From contig MU624994.1 of the NCBI GenBank assembly GCA_025349905.2, forward strand, positions 1-14,543: 14,543 nucleotides of DNA. The letters run 5' to 3'. The position numbers were made by a program, and so were the translations under genes. Within the stretch, counting starts at the first letter, position 1. Each line of letters opens with the position of its first letter. The notes beneath the pieces are model-generated. The model was not told where the DNA came from and did not search any database. It saw only the letters and a list, made by a program, of their open reading frames with translations. This DNA comes from Blastocladiella britannica. Its lineage: Eukaryota; Blastocladiomycota; Blastocladiomycetes; Blastocladiales; Blastocladiaceae. This document shows, piece by piece, positions 1 to 9,865 of the stretch.

Positions 1-395
1 CAGACGGTGCCGTTACCCGAGACACACCCAGGCGCCGTTTGAGGCGGGCTGGAGTCGCCACCTGAGGGTGGGGGTTGTGTGGACATGCACTAGAAACCTT
101 CTTAATTGATAGTTGTAATACACGGATATTATTATTTTATTCATTTTTTGGAAAGTATGCGCATGGGGCGCTGGGGCCAACCTGGTCGTGGTCGTGGCGG
201 AAATGAGCGGTTTGCACACTCCGAAAATTTTTTTTTTCACGAGGCGCAAAATATGCAACATCCGCCCCGCTCTCCTCCGCCCCCGCTCCCGCCAACTAAC
301 TCAATTTGAAATGGTCAGCGTCACCGTGGATCGGTCGAGAACGCGGCTCCAAGTGTGCGCTGCTGAGGTTGCTCCGCGGTTTCTCCGCCACCTCG
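1..395. other. Upstream intergenic DNA, no gene recognised
   Basis: I see no convincing gene here. Short open frames exist on both strands (for example 13-261 minus and 106-309 plus), but their translations show no domain, membrane segment or splice pattern that I recognise. A T-run lies near 228-237. The right end is probably the distal promoter of the hydroxylase gene. The extreme left could be the untranslated flank of a gene outside the window, but nothing demonstrates it. Confidence 0.5.
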
Positions 396-402
396 TATAA
401 AA
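396..402 (+). promoter_or_regulatory. TATA box of the hydroxylase gene
   Basis: TATAAAA sits 72-78 bp upstream of the ATG at 474 in an otherwise GC/CT-rich stretch and is followed by pyrimidine-rich DNA. The spacing fits a core promoter with a short 5' UTR. The start context is A-rich just before the ATG. Confidence 0.6.
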
Positions 403-473
403 CCCAGCGCGGTTCCCCTCCTCCCTCCTTGATCGGCGTTTACCGAATTGGAAAGGGAATCTAATAGAAAAAA

Positions 474-1841
474 ATGTCGTCCTCGCTCACGCACACCGAG
501 TCCCGTACCACAACCACTGTTATCTCAACCACAGCAGCACTCCCCGTGAAAGCGGCCGCCGCCGACGCGTCGCTCCCGTCGGACTGGGAGCTGACCAAGC
601 GGTCGTTTTCGCTGCGCGAGGGCGGCCACCCACTGTTTTTCGCGGCCATGGTGGTCCTGCTGACCATGCCCGATCTGTTTGATCTTGGTTCGAGCGCGTC
701 GCCGCTCCCTGCACTCGTGCGCCGCGGACTCGCCGCGCTTCCTGGCATTCCCGGCGCATTGGGCGCAGTCAAGGCGCTTTCCTTGGCTGGACGCGAGTTT
801 TGGGCGTCGGGAATCGTTGGCAAGCTTGGGATCGCCGGGCTCATGACGGTGGGTCTGGGCACTTGGACCAGTTGCGTCTCTTATCCTTTAGACTTGCGCT
901 ATTGAGTCCGATTCTGACATACTCGAAATAACAGCCGCCATCTACTGGACGCACGCCGGGATCTTGTCTTCGCTCGACATTGCGCTGCGGTACCCCAAGT
1001 CGCGTCTCGGCCAATGGGCAAAACAGCGCAAGATCCAGGACACCAAGCTCGTGACCGCCGCCGAGTGGATCAAGTGCGCCAAAGTGGTGGTGCGCAACCA
1101 GCTGCTGGTCAATGTGCCCGTTGGGCTCTTTTTTTTCCGGTACCTGTACAACTGGTCAGTTGCTCGCCGGGTGGGTGCCGCTGCCGTCGCTGCTGGTACA
1201 CTCGCGCTCGAGTCCCCAGCAGCGCTTGCTTGGGCGTCCACGCTTCCCACACCCATCACCGTGTTGAAGGATCTGGCGGTCAGCTTGGCGATCGAGGAGG
1301 TCTTGTTTTACTCTGCGCACCGGCTGTTCCACTACGGCTGGTTCTACAAGTCGTTCCACAAGCTCCACCACGAGTTTAGTATGCCGTTTTTTCATATTTG
1401 TTTTCTGAGGATGCTGAATGCTAACTGTCATTCATTCCCATGAAAGCGGCACCCATTGGTCTGGCAGCCACCTACGCCCACCCGCTTGAGCACACGCTGG
1501 CCAACCTGACCCCGCTGATGATGGGTCCCGCGTTGTTTGCAATGCACCCGTTCTCGGTGGTCATCTGGCTGACCATGGCCGTCACCAACACGGTGCACAC
1601 ACACTCGGGTTATGAGTTGTTTGGATGGCCGACTGCCCGCAAGCACGACTACCATCACTACGCGTTCATTTACCAGTTTGGCGTGTCCGGGTTCGTGGAC
1701 AAGTTCTTTGGGACCGACGGCGGCGACAAGTACCGCCGGTACGTGGCCAAGTACGACGAACGGATCAAGGCTATCAAGGCGGGAAAGTTGACACCCGCGC
1801 AGGCGGATGCGGATGATGAGGCGGATCCCAAGTTGAAGTGA
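474..1841 (+). CDS. Fatty acid hydroxylase / sterol desaturase superfamily protein (FAXDC2-like), 3 exons
   Basis: Proposed exons are 474-870, 935-1378 and 1447-1841, giving 411 residues. Intron 2 is well supported: GTATGC donor, TGCTAAC branch site, AAAG acceptor. Its removal restores HHEFTAPIGLAATYAHPLEH, typical of the family. Intron 1 (871-934) has a CTGAC branch motif but a weaker GTTGCG donor. The three histidine clusters that bind the di-iron centre are all present: HRLFH (261-265), HKLHH (274-278), and H331/H333 with HDYHH (347-351). Hydrophobic segments before and between them suggest an ER membrane enzyme using O2 and electrons from an ER carrier. Family members hydroxylate sterol C-4 methyl groups or lipid chains. 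The HDYHH-to-GTD tail resembles FAXDC2 and C-4 methylsterol oxidases; substrate cannot be decided from sequence. A T8 run (1129-1136) lies inside exon 2 and encodes phenylalanines. Confidence 0.88.
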
Positions 1842-2040
1842 TTTTTATTTATTTTTATTTATTTTTAATTGGGAAAGCAATGTCCATGGATCACGAATTG
1901 TAATATTTGATCACTTTCCCCCCTTGTTACTTGATATTTTCCCCCGGGATCCATATCACACGTGTGTATTGTGTTCAAAGTGAGCTGCAATCCAAACTGA
2001 TCGGTCTTCCAAACTCCCGACAAATTGTCAAACCAGAAAA
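1842..2040. other. Intergenic: 3' flank of hydroxylase gene and promoter of TmcB-like gene
   Basis: Directly after the stop there is a T-rich stretch (about 1842-1867) with a repeated ATTTATTTTT unit, probably 3' UTR or polyadenylation-associated DNA. The remaining roughly 170 bp must hold the promoter of the next gene on the same strand. I see no clear TATA box in it. A C-rich patch lies near 1916-1946. Confidence 0.4.
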
Positions 2041-5000
2041 ATGTCGGTTCGCCCTCGGCCCAGCAGTAGCCCGAGTCGCCTACCACCCCTGCCATCGCTT
2101 CGTACAATGCTGGCAGCTTCCGAGCCACAGATCGGATCCGAAGGTACATTTGGAAAAGTGCAGCAGCAGCCCGCCACCTTTCTCGTTCGCATTTCTCGCT
2201 TTGAGAAATCTCTGTTCAATATCACCTACCTTGCCTGCCGCGATAATGATGTTTCGCCACGCGTGTCGGGCATCCTGACGGTATGTAAACAACAGTTTAA
2301 TACGGAGGATGTGGATTTTGGATCGGATGACGAGGGGACTGTATTTTCTGTTCATCCAACTGGGAATTTTAACGTTTTGCTTTTCCATTGTATTTTGAAT
2401 AGGCAATCGAGGACTTGTTGTGGCTATCCTTTGCTTTTTCCAACCACTTGATCTCGGATCTCCCACTGGCGCTGTCGATTGTCACTGAGCCCATCCGGGC
2501 ATTCATGAGTTACCAGGGATTTGTTGCCATCAATGTTATTGGTACGTCCTCTCTTATTCACCTCCATTTACATTTTGTTAACGCTTGGCATGCAAATATA
2601 TAGCCCTCCTCCTGGTGTTTTCGGCGGTGTTCATGATCGCCACTGCCGGATTCATGTTGCACATGCAAGCCAAGGTGCCGATCAGCATGCTGCGGGTCAT
2701 GCGCTGGACCATCACGCTGCTCCTTACCAGTTTGTCGATCCCGGTCGCGTCGGTGATGGTCGAGGGACTCAACTGCAATGCTCAAGGGAACCTGGTCGAT
2801 TTCGCCGTGTCGTGCACGTCCGCGCAGCACCTCCCGCTGCTGATCCTTAATGTTGCCGGGATGGTCATTTACGTGCCGTTCCTGCTGATCGGGGCTCTTG
2901 TCGTACGTGATCCTGCTTCGTGCTCTTCCATATCCATTTCTTCATGGCCCTCAATGACATAAATCTAGTTTATCGAGACATGCCCGACCTCCACGAGCCC
3001 CGTGGCCCGCGCCCACGGGCGGATCGACATGCTAGCCGTCTTGCTCCGTCTGGTATTTGTGGTATTTGAGGCCTTTTCGCGCAACATCACCGACCCGACT
3101 GTATGGTGGCTGTACATGGCGACGGTAGCCCTGGGCTTGGCGTACCAGACATTTAAATACGTGACAATGCTGCCGTACTACAATACCGTCACCAACCAGC
3201 TGCGCGCTGGCGTGACTGCCGCCGCCACCGCCGCTATGGCCGCGTGTCTGGCCATGTCGGCCATTGCGAACGGGCCAACGAATCTCACGAACTCTAATGG
3301 ATCGCATGGGACATGGATCTCGCTGATCCCGGCTGCAGTGGTGGGGTTTGTGGTGGGCGTGGTGCTGGTGCGGTGGTCGACTGCCGAAACTGTCAAGCAT
3401 ACCATTGCCAAGTGGCATTTGGTTTCCAATACTGAGCTGGCGGCCGATCCGGTGGCGGCGGCGGCGGCAGCAGCAGCGGGAGTGCGCTGGGCCAGTACTG
3501 ACGCCGAGACGGTCGGCGAATCGTCAACCATTATTGGATCGGCGGCACGTTTTGGTGTGCAATACCCGCTGACATCTGAACCAACTCCGATCCAGGACGC
3601 GCCCAAAGCAATCAGCACCATCGGCGCATTGGAAGCGCCAGCGGCGGCAATGGCGGCGGCCAGCGCGCGGCGGAGTTCCAGTCCGACGTCCATGCGCCGA
3701 GCACGCTCGCCGTCGGCAGGGTCTTTCAAGGCATCGTCCCTTGCCCGCCCGCTCGTGGTGGACGGGACTCGCGCGACCAGCATGGGCCGAGCGTTGGCTG
3801 ACAATACTAGCGTTCTCGAAGTCGCTTCGCAACACATAATCACGCTTCGCCGCGGCACTGGCGCCGACGTGTTGGCGGCCGTTCGCGAAAAACCCCAACC
3901 CAAAGTGACGCGCGTGTTTTCGTCACGGTCGCAGGTAGAGATCTCGGTTCGGTTCATTCGTGACAACCCAGGCCCGAAACAGACGGCACTCGGACTGGAC
4001 TTGCTTGAACGCGGCCTTGCCGAGTTCCCGACCGACCCGCTGATGTTTTTGCTGGCGGTCACGTATTTGTCGACGTATTATGACGCCGACGGCGTCCGTG
4101 CCGCCGATCTGCTCATGTCACGTCTGGGTTCGCTAGCACATGCTCTGCCGCTCGACATCAAGTTTCTGGCGTTTGCGCGCGAACGCGCCGCCCGCGATAT
4201 GGGCGCGCATGTGCTGGACCGCGCCGCGCTCGATGCGTTGGAACGCGACATGCGCACCCACCACTTGCACGCTCTATACTTGGTGCGCGATGTCTGGGAA
4301 CTGGTGCGCACCGCTGCTCGGCCCGATCAGGTGTCAGCGGCCGTCGGTCGGCTCGCGGTGCATGCTCATGGGGCTAGCACCACCTACGCCAAGTTGATTG
4401 AACGGAACCCGCGTGATAAGAACCTGTTGCGGTCGTATGCGCAATTCTTGACTTACATTGATGCCAACACGGACAAGGCCGCGCAGGTGCTTGAGGAGGC
4501 CGAGAATGGTATTTCATGTTTTCTTCATCACGTATGAAAATTCCACTCAAACCTATGACGCAACATAGTCGAGTACGCCGAGACGTGCCAAAACCAGAAA
4601 CCGCTTCCAACCACGGGATCGCGCTCCGACTCGGACCAGAATCTATTGGCTACACGCGCGGTCCCCGAGCTCGTTTCATCCCTGGCCGAACACGATCGTG
4701 AGGGTACTTGTTTTTTTACCTTTCTTTTCACAATTTTTTTACATTGCTCACGTACTTGAGAACATATTCAATGGCGCAGCTCCACTAAATGCCAAGGTGC
4801 TCGGAACCAGCACTCCCATGGGCAACAACAACAACAAGATTGCCTTTTCAGCGCAAGATACGGAATTCACCAGTGATGCTATTGGTCATCTCGGCAAGGT
4901 CGGAAAACTGGGTTCGGACACGTCGGGCACATCGGCGTCGAAAATGCAACGCCAAAAGCAAATGTTGCGGCTCACGGTAACGGAACGTGTCCTGCAGCCG

Positions 5001-7172
5001 CTGCACGCGACGCAGCCCATGTATTTCGCAGTACTCGCCATCTTTGCCGCCTGCATTATCGGATTTATCGTGTGCCGCGAGCTGTTTGCGACCACGGTGA
5101 CCACCCTCACGGTGGTGTTTGATGACGCGCGCCAGACCCGGTTCCAAGCGGCCAATATCATTGATTACGTGCGCGGGATCGTGTACGCCAACATGATCTC
5201 CGAGCGCGACCTGTTCAATCAGAACTACGCCGGATTGGCAGCGGCCGTCCAAGATATGGTGAGCTCGAAACTTCCAGGCGTTTTAGCCAGTCAGGCCGCG
5301 CTCACGGTTCCCCCTTCGACCTTTCGGATGTATCAATCATATCAGCTCACGGGCGTTTACGATTTCACGGCAGTGACGTTGAATGGATTGCAGACTGCTC
5401 AATGGGTGGTGCTGGCGGGTAAACTGGCTCTGGGGTACTCATATGGCGCATTGATGCCGGAGGTGTGCTCTGCGATTTCTTCTATTCGGGTAAGTCCTTT
5501 TTTTTTTCGTTTCTGGAGGGGCGATTGTACTGACCGGTTCTCATGATGATCCAATAACACACCCCAGTTCCTTACCGATAATTGTACGCAAATACCGTCC
5601 TTTTATTTATTGATTTGGATCAAGACTGATATAATGAGTGGAATTTTACTTAGTGGCTGCCATTTTCCAAGCACTCGCCACGCTTCCGGATTCAGGCATT
5701 GTTGCCTACATGCAACTCCTCAATGGGTCCCAGGGGCTCTTGTACGGTACCATGATTTGCACGCTTGTTGCGCTGCTGGCGGCAATTGTATACGCTGATC
5801 AGATGGTATGCCAATTTTTTTTTTCTTCTTCAGCCTTTGTTGACGAATCATCGACAAACCAACTCGACCACTCAGATCATTGGCAAATACTTTGAAACCG
5901 AGTCGCAACTGACTCGATTGTTGCTCTCGGTCCCGCGATCCACTGCCTCGCACATTGTCACGAACCTCGAAGAGGAACTGGAGGCGTTCCGCGAAGTAAC
6001 GGACGTGGACAGCTTGACGCTGGAGCAGCATCGGCTGGCGGCCATTAATGGACGCGGCGACCAAGGCAAGCCGCATATGAAAGGACGGCGGTGGTACCGG
6101 TTGGCAATGAGTATCACGTTCGTGTTGATTGCGAGCGTGACGGCTGGCATGTATGCTGCTACTCTCTCGTACGTTTTTATTTATGTTTCTGGTTTTAAAG
6201 TCATGCGGACTCATGCAATTGACTCTATCATCAATAGATTGGTCAATCAGCAGTCTAATATGCACGTGGTGGTCCTGTCAGGGACGCGCCGGTACCTGAT
6301 CACTGCCCTCAACATCTTTTCTCGAGAGTACATTAGTCCCGACTGGACGATTTCTCCTGGTACGCTTGATATTTTGTGCGATTATGGCAGTGTAATCCAC
6401 TGACTTCCCCCCAATACAACACAGAAACGTGCATCAAAAACAACCGGGGAGCTCTCCTGGATCTGGCGACCACGCACAGCACCTTGGTAAACGACGTTGA
6501 CGGGCTCTCGTTCTTGTTCCCATCCCTGACCGTATACCCGCGCGATTGCACGGCGATCGGGAGCTGCGGCAACATGACGGAAATTCCGGCCATTGGCTTT
6601 ACCCGTCAGGTATTGATTATTTTATATGACCCTCACCATGCAGGACACTCATGCAAGTCCTTTTTTTTTCATATTCATAGGTTGCCGGCCAATCCGCTAA
6701 CGCCGAGCTCGACCAGTTCATCTACGAGTCCACGTTGTTTGTCAACTCGATGACGCTCGGCGACACCACCAGCGGCAACATCTCGAACGCCACCGACCCA
6801 AGGTATATCCGGTGGAAGCTAATGGCGGCGCTCGGCAACGACGTGATGAATCGCGTGGATGAGGTCAATGGCGCAATGCTGGCGCTGATCCTGACGCAAG
6901 TGACGTCGCTCTCCACTTTAACGATGGCGGCGTTCGCGGTCCAGGTGGTGCTGGTGCTAGTGGCGGTCGGCGCGTTCGTGTCGGTCGGATTGCCGCGGGT
7001 CCGCATCGAGGGCAAGACGCTCACCGCCATGCTGTACCTGATCCCGGAACCACTGATGATAAAAGAAGTGCCGCGAATCCATAAGTTTGTCGAGTCTGGC
7101 GGGCTGATTGTGGATCTGAACGGGCTGGCGGTTGGGGGTGGTGGGGTCATCGATGGGAAGGCCAAGGCGTAG
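2041..7172 (+). CDS. TmcB/TmcC-like (Tiny macrocysts type) polytopic membrane protein with TPR-like region, 12 exons
   Basis: Exons inferred from splice motifs and phase: 2041-2280, 2403-2541, 2604-2902, 2969-4508, 4569-4703, 4780-5489, 5568-5583, 5654-5805, 5876-6168, 6238-6359, 6425-6609, 6681-7172. The total is 4323 nt, 1440 residues. The ATG at 2041 is preceded by AAAA. About eight hydrophobic segments lie in residues 80-400. An Ala/Ser-rich linker with an alanine run follows. A helical TPR/HAT-like region (about 550-740) holds YAKLIERNPRDKNLLRSYAQ, which is characteristic of TmcB-family proteins. The C-terminal third has further membrane segments (near 870, 1055, 1160 and 1360) separating probable extracytoplasmic loops with NxS/T sites. 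I see no PAS, cyclase or kinase domain. TmcB was named for a Dictyostelium macrocyst (sexual stage) phenotype; a role in signalling at membranes is inference. The weakest joins are the acceptor at 4779 and the micro-exon. Confidence 0.8.
3449..3478 (+). repeat. Alanine-coding GCG/GCA tract
   Basis: A short run of GCG and GCA codons in exon 4 of the TmcB-like gene encodes an alanine stretch between the N-terminal membrane block and the TPR-like region. It marks a flexible linker. A second Ala-rich patch follows near 3639-3666. Trinucleotide tracts of this kind are prone to length variation. Confidence 0.6.
5568..5583 (+). other. 16-nt micro-exon of the TmcB-like gene
   Basis: Exon 6 ends in phase 0 at a strong GTAAGT donor (5490), but the acceptor before 5654 opens a frame that needs one preceding base. 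The two cannot be joined directly without a frameshift. A 16-nt exon preceded by CCCCAG (5562-5567) and followed by GTACGC (5584-5589) enters in phase 0 and leaves in phase 1. It encodes FLTDN plus the first base of a leucine codon. The product then reads SSIRFLTDNLAAIFQ, a smooth amphipathic sequence. The flanking introns would be 78 and 70 nt. Confidence 0.7.
6169..6237 (+). other. 69-nt intron without in-frame stop (possible retained intron)
   Basis: The GTACGT donor and AATAG acceptor are typical of this gene. The intron is a multiple of three and has no stop in the coding frame. Retention would therefore add 23 residues just after the membrane segment ending in MYAATLS. Every other intron here with length divisible by three contains an in-frame stop. 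Confidence 0.6.
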
Positions 7173-7269
7173 ATGCAGAAGGGATTATACGACAGGGATC
7201 CAGGTTTGGTGGTTCAAAAACAATGGATGCATTTCATTTTTTTATAAGCAAAGAGGGCAAAGCGAGATC
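7173..7269. other. 97-bp convergent intergenic spacer
   Basis: The stop of the TmcB-like gene (7170-7172) and the stop of the phosphatase gene (7270-7272, minus) face each other across 97 bp. A T7 run (about 7236-7243) followed by ATAAGC lies between them. On the minus strand this reads TTATAAAAAAATG, an A-rich element that could serve 3' end formation. The 3' UTRs of the two genes probably overlap. Confidence 0.5.
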
Positions 7270-9673
7270 TCAGTCCTTGAGCAAGGTCTCAATGTCCGCA
7301 TCCGTGTAGCCGAGGAGGTACAACACGGACGACAACGACTTTTGGTTGATGCGGGTGCGGGCGCGCTCTTGCACCTTTGGCTTGGCGTTGAATGCGATCT
7401 GATTCGCGAAGATGTCCGTCAGTCCAGCAAAACCATAAAGAAAAGTAGAACAGACATACCCCAAGACCAGCAGCAGCGAGCATCCACAGATCGTTGGCCC
7501 CATCCCCAACGGCAATCACCTGCTCGCGCGTCACACCCTCCGCCTGGGCAATGACCTCGAGCAGCTCGGCTTTGCGTTCGCCCGTGACCACGGGGCCAAT
7601 CGTTTCGCCGGCCAGTGTGCCGTCCGGAAGCACGCGCAGCTGGTTGGCAAACGCATAGTCGAGGCCCAGCTCGGCCTTGACGTAGTTGGCCAGCGGCAGG
7701 AACCCACCCGAAATCACTGCCAGCTTGAACCCGAGCCGTTTCAGGCACCGGCACAGGTCGCGCGCGCCCGGAACAAACGTGATGCGCTCGCGCACATTGG
7801 TGAGCACCGTTGCGGGGGTGCCCTTGAGCAACGCCACGCGGCGCCTAAGCGACTCGGCAAACGCAATCTCGCCGCGCATCGCCGCCTCGGTGATCTCAGC
7901 CACCTTGTCGACCACGCCGGCGTCGCGTGCAATCTCATCAATGACCTAATGTAATTAAAATGTCAGCTCAAGGACAACCAAAGAAGAAAAAAAAAAAAAG
8001 AATAACAATACCTCCTGCTGGATTAGCGTGCTATCCATGTCAAACACCACCAGCCGCTTGGACCGGCGGAACACGGTCGCCTCTTGCAGCGACACGTCCG
8101 TCCCGTACGGCCGCGACAGGGCAAACAGCTCGGAGCGGAATGCGTCGGTATCGGCATCGCGGGGGACCGAAAGCAGGTAGTCGATGCACGCAACTCCACC
8201 GGCGGCACCATGGTGCGCGTCCGCAGCGGCCGTCGCACCCAGCTTGCCCATGCGCTCGATCGAGATACGGAACCGCAGCAGCAGGCGCGTGAACGCGTGC
8301 AAAAACTCGGCCGAGAGACCACCAGGGAGCTGGTTGAGCACCGTGGCCGTGTACTTGACGCGGTTGTCGTATGGGGCATCTTCGAGCGATGCCGGCAGCG
8401 GCGCGTCGGGATCAGCCGCGTCAAACAGCAAGGTCGCGTTCCAGCGCTTGGCAGCCGCGGTCAGATCCGACACAAACGCTACGTCGTCCAGCGGCGGCGC
8501 GGGGTCCACGGGCACCAGTTTCGGGCTGGCGGACGGAATCACGCCGCCGGCGGTCATGACGCCAAACGTCGGGCTGCGCGGCGCATCTTCCGACGGCAAG
8601 TGCACGCGCACCGCAAACGTCACCTGGTGGTGCAGCCGCGAAAAGGAGAAATCAACCACGTGCAGGTAGTGCTGGGCCAGGACCGCCAGTAGTGCACCGG
8701 TGATGTCGGTGCCGTGGGGACCGGCGAGGGTGATGAGCACTTGCTGGCCAGGCATGAGCGCCGCAGGCGGGATCCACGCAGACTGGGTCTTGCCCTCGCG
8801 CAGCAGGGGTACCGAAACCGAGAGCCGGCGTTCGGCCTTGGTAGTTGGTGTTGTCATGGCAGTGATTGCCGCCGATGCCGCCGTCGCCACGATGGTCGCC
8901 GTCGGGTCGGAAGAAGACGGAGCTGTCGACGAAGTGGAGTCGGGAGCTAACGAGTTGGATCCATGGCCAGTGCCGCGAGCAGGACGCAGCCGGTTGAGCC
9001 AAGCAGACGGGCGAGGGGTCAGCGCATCCGTGGACGGCACAACCCCGGCGGCCACGAGCTTGGACTTGGTAGCGGCCAGCCGTGAAGAGGTGCGGACAAA
9101 GCGGTGGGCACGCGTGACGTGCAGCAAGTACGCCTCGGCAGTGGCATGGCCGGCGGCAGCCATCTTGTCGTACTTTTTCAGGATCTTGGTGACGGCGGTG
9201 AGGTTGAGCAGGGCGTACAGCTGCAACCGCACGATAGCGTCTGCGACCTCCGCGACCGCGTCAGGCACCGGGTTTGAGCCGGGGCCGAGGAGAGCGGTAG
9301 CTAGGGCCACGACGCGGTCTTCTTCGACCGAGTAGAAGGTGGAGACGCGCAGGACTGAGGCGTCGAGGTCGGCAAAGAAGGATCGGGTCTGATTCTCAAC
9401 GTTTTTGTCAGTTCATTTTCATTTCTTCATGTTTTTGTAATGGAGACGGACCACAGCAGCCACAACGGCCAGGCGATCCGCAGCCAGTAGTGCAATGGGA
9501 GCACATGGCAGGCCGTCGGGCGGGGGCGGGACAGCAGCCTGGATCGAGGCAAGCGAGTGCGGTGCCAGATCGGCCTTGAGACGCAGCTTGAGGCCCAGGT
9601 AGCCGATGCAGTGGGCGGCAAAGGCGGCGGGCAGTGCGGCCTGCTGGGCGGCAAAGTTGTTGCCGAATTTCAT
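7270..9673 (-). CDS. SER2: SPX-ACT-ACT-phosphoserine phosphatase fusion (SerB type), 4 exons
   Basis: Exons in coding order: 9673-9452, 9388-8012, 7945-7460, 7398-7270, giving 737 residues. The catalytic part is complete. DMDST (D524, D526) is the HAD nucleophile motif, SGG is at 612-614, K658 sits in GERKAELL, and GDGAND (680-685) binds Mg2+. The tail AKPKVQ is typical of SerB. The enzyme releases phosphate from phosphoserine, the last step of serine synthesis. Two ACT domains precede it (about 290-350 and 418-510). Residues 1 to about 175 are an SPX domain: MKFG start, a Y-L-x-L-K helix, then FFADLD, and NLTAVTKILKKYDK (about 136-149) with the lysines that bind inositol pyrophosphates. A Ser/Thr/Ala linker joins SPX to ACT. 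Trp replaces the usual Pro after GDGANDL. Introns at 8011-7946 and 7459-7399 have GTAT donors. The first intron (9451-9389) has a weak GTCCGT donor and could end instead at 9395. Confidence 0.87.
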
Positions 9674-9865
9674 TTCTCTATATTGACGAGGTCTCGAAGG
9701 TTTTGAGGTTGGGAGAGACACGTTTGAATCAAAAGCACAAAGTGACACTCCTTTTTCAGAGAGCCCATCTCACAGGAAAACACAACACAGCGATCAGCTC
9801 ACGCTCTTTCAAAGTCGTCGGTCTCGGACTCATATAAGACTAAAACAACAATAGGAATATATATA
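9674..9865. promoter_or_regulatory. Bidirectional promoter region between phosphatase and Wee1-like genes
   Basis: Only 192 bp separate the start codon of the SPX-phosphatase gene (minus, ATG at 9673) from that of the kinase gene (plus, ATG at 9866). Both promoters must therefore lie here or overlap the 5' ends of the genes. The kinase side has a TATA-like box. The phosphatase side shows only CAATATAGA about 10 bp before its ATG, too close to act as a normal TATA box. Confidence 0.6.
9833..9838 (+). promoter_or_regulatory. TATA-like box of the Wee1-like kinase gene
   Basis: TATAAG lies 28-33 bp before the ATG at 9866, and a second AT-rich stretch (ATATATATAA) runs directly into the start codon. 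If the first box is used, the 5' UTR would be nearly absent. An alternative is that transcription starts further upstream from a TATA-less promoter. Confidence 0.45.

Noticed and set aside
1..395. Possible tRNA or small RNA gene in the left flank
   Set aside because: I looked for A-box and B-box like motifs and a foldable cloverleaf and saw none that I could support.
3178..4062. 294-codon open frame on the minus strand inside exon 4 of the TmcB-like gene
   Set aside because: It is the antisense shadow of a GC-rich coding exon. The translation shows no domain, and the plus strand has clear membrane and TPR-like content with consistent splice borders.
8084..8692. Plus-strand open frames of 160-200 codons opposite the phosphatase gene
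   Set aside because: They are antisense to the ACT domains and catalytic entry of a well-supported minus-strand gene.
9794..9830. Possible CRISPR, insertion element or other mobile feature in the window
   Set aside because: No spaced direct repeats, terminal inverted repeats, transposase or reverse transcriptase motifs were seen here or elsewhere; the only direct repeat is the 19-bp pair at 13528-13565.
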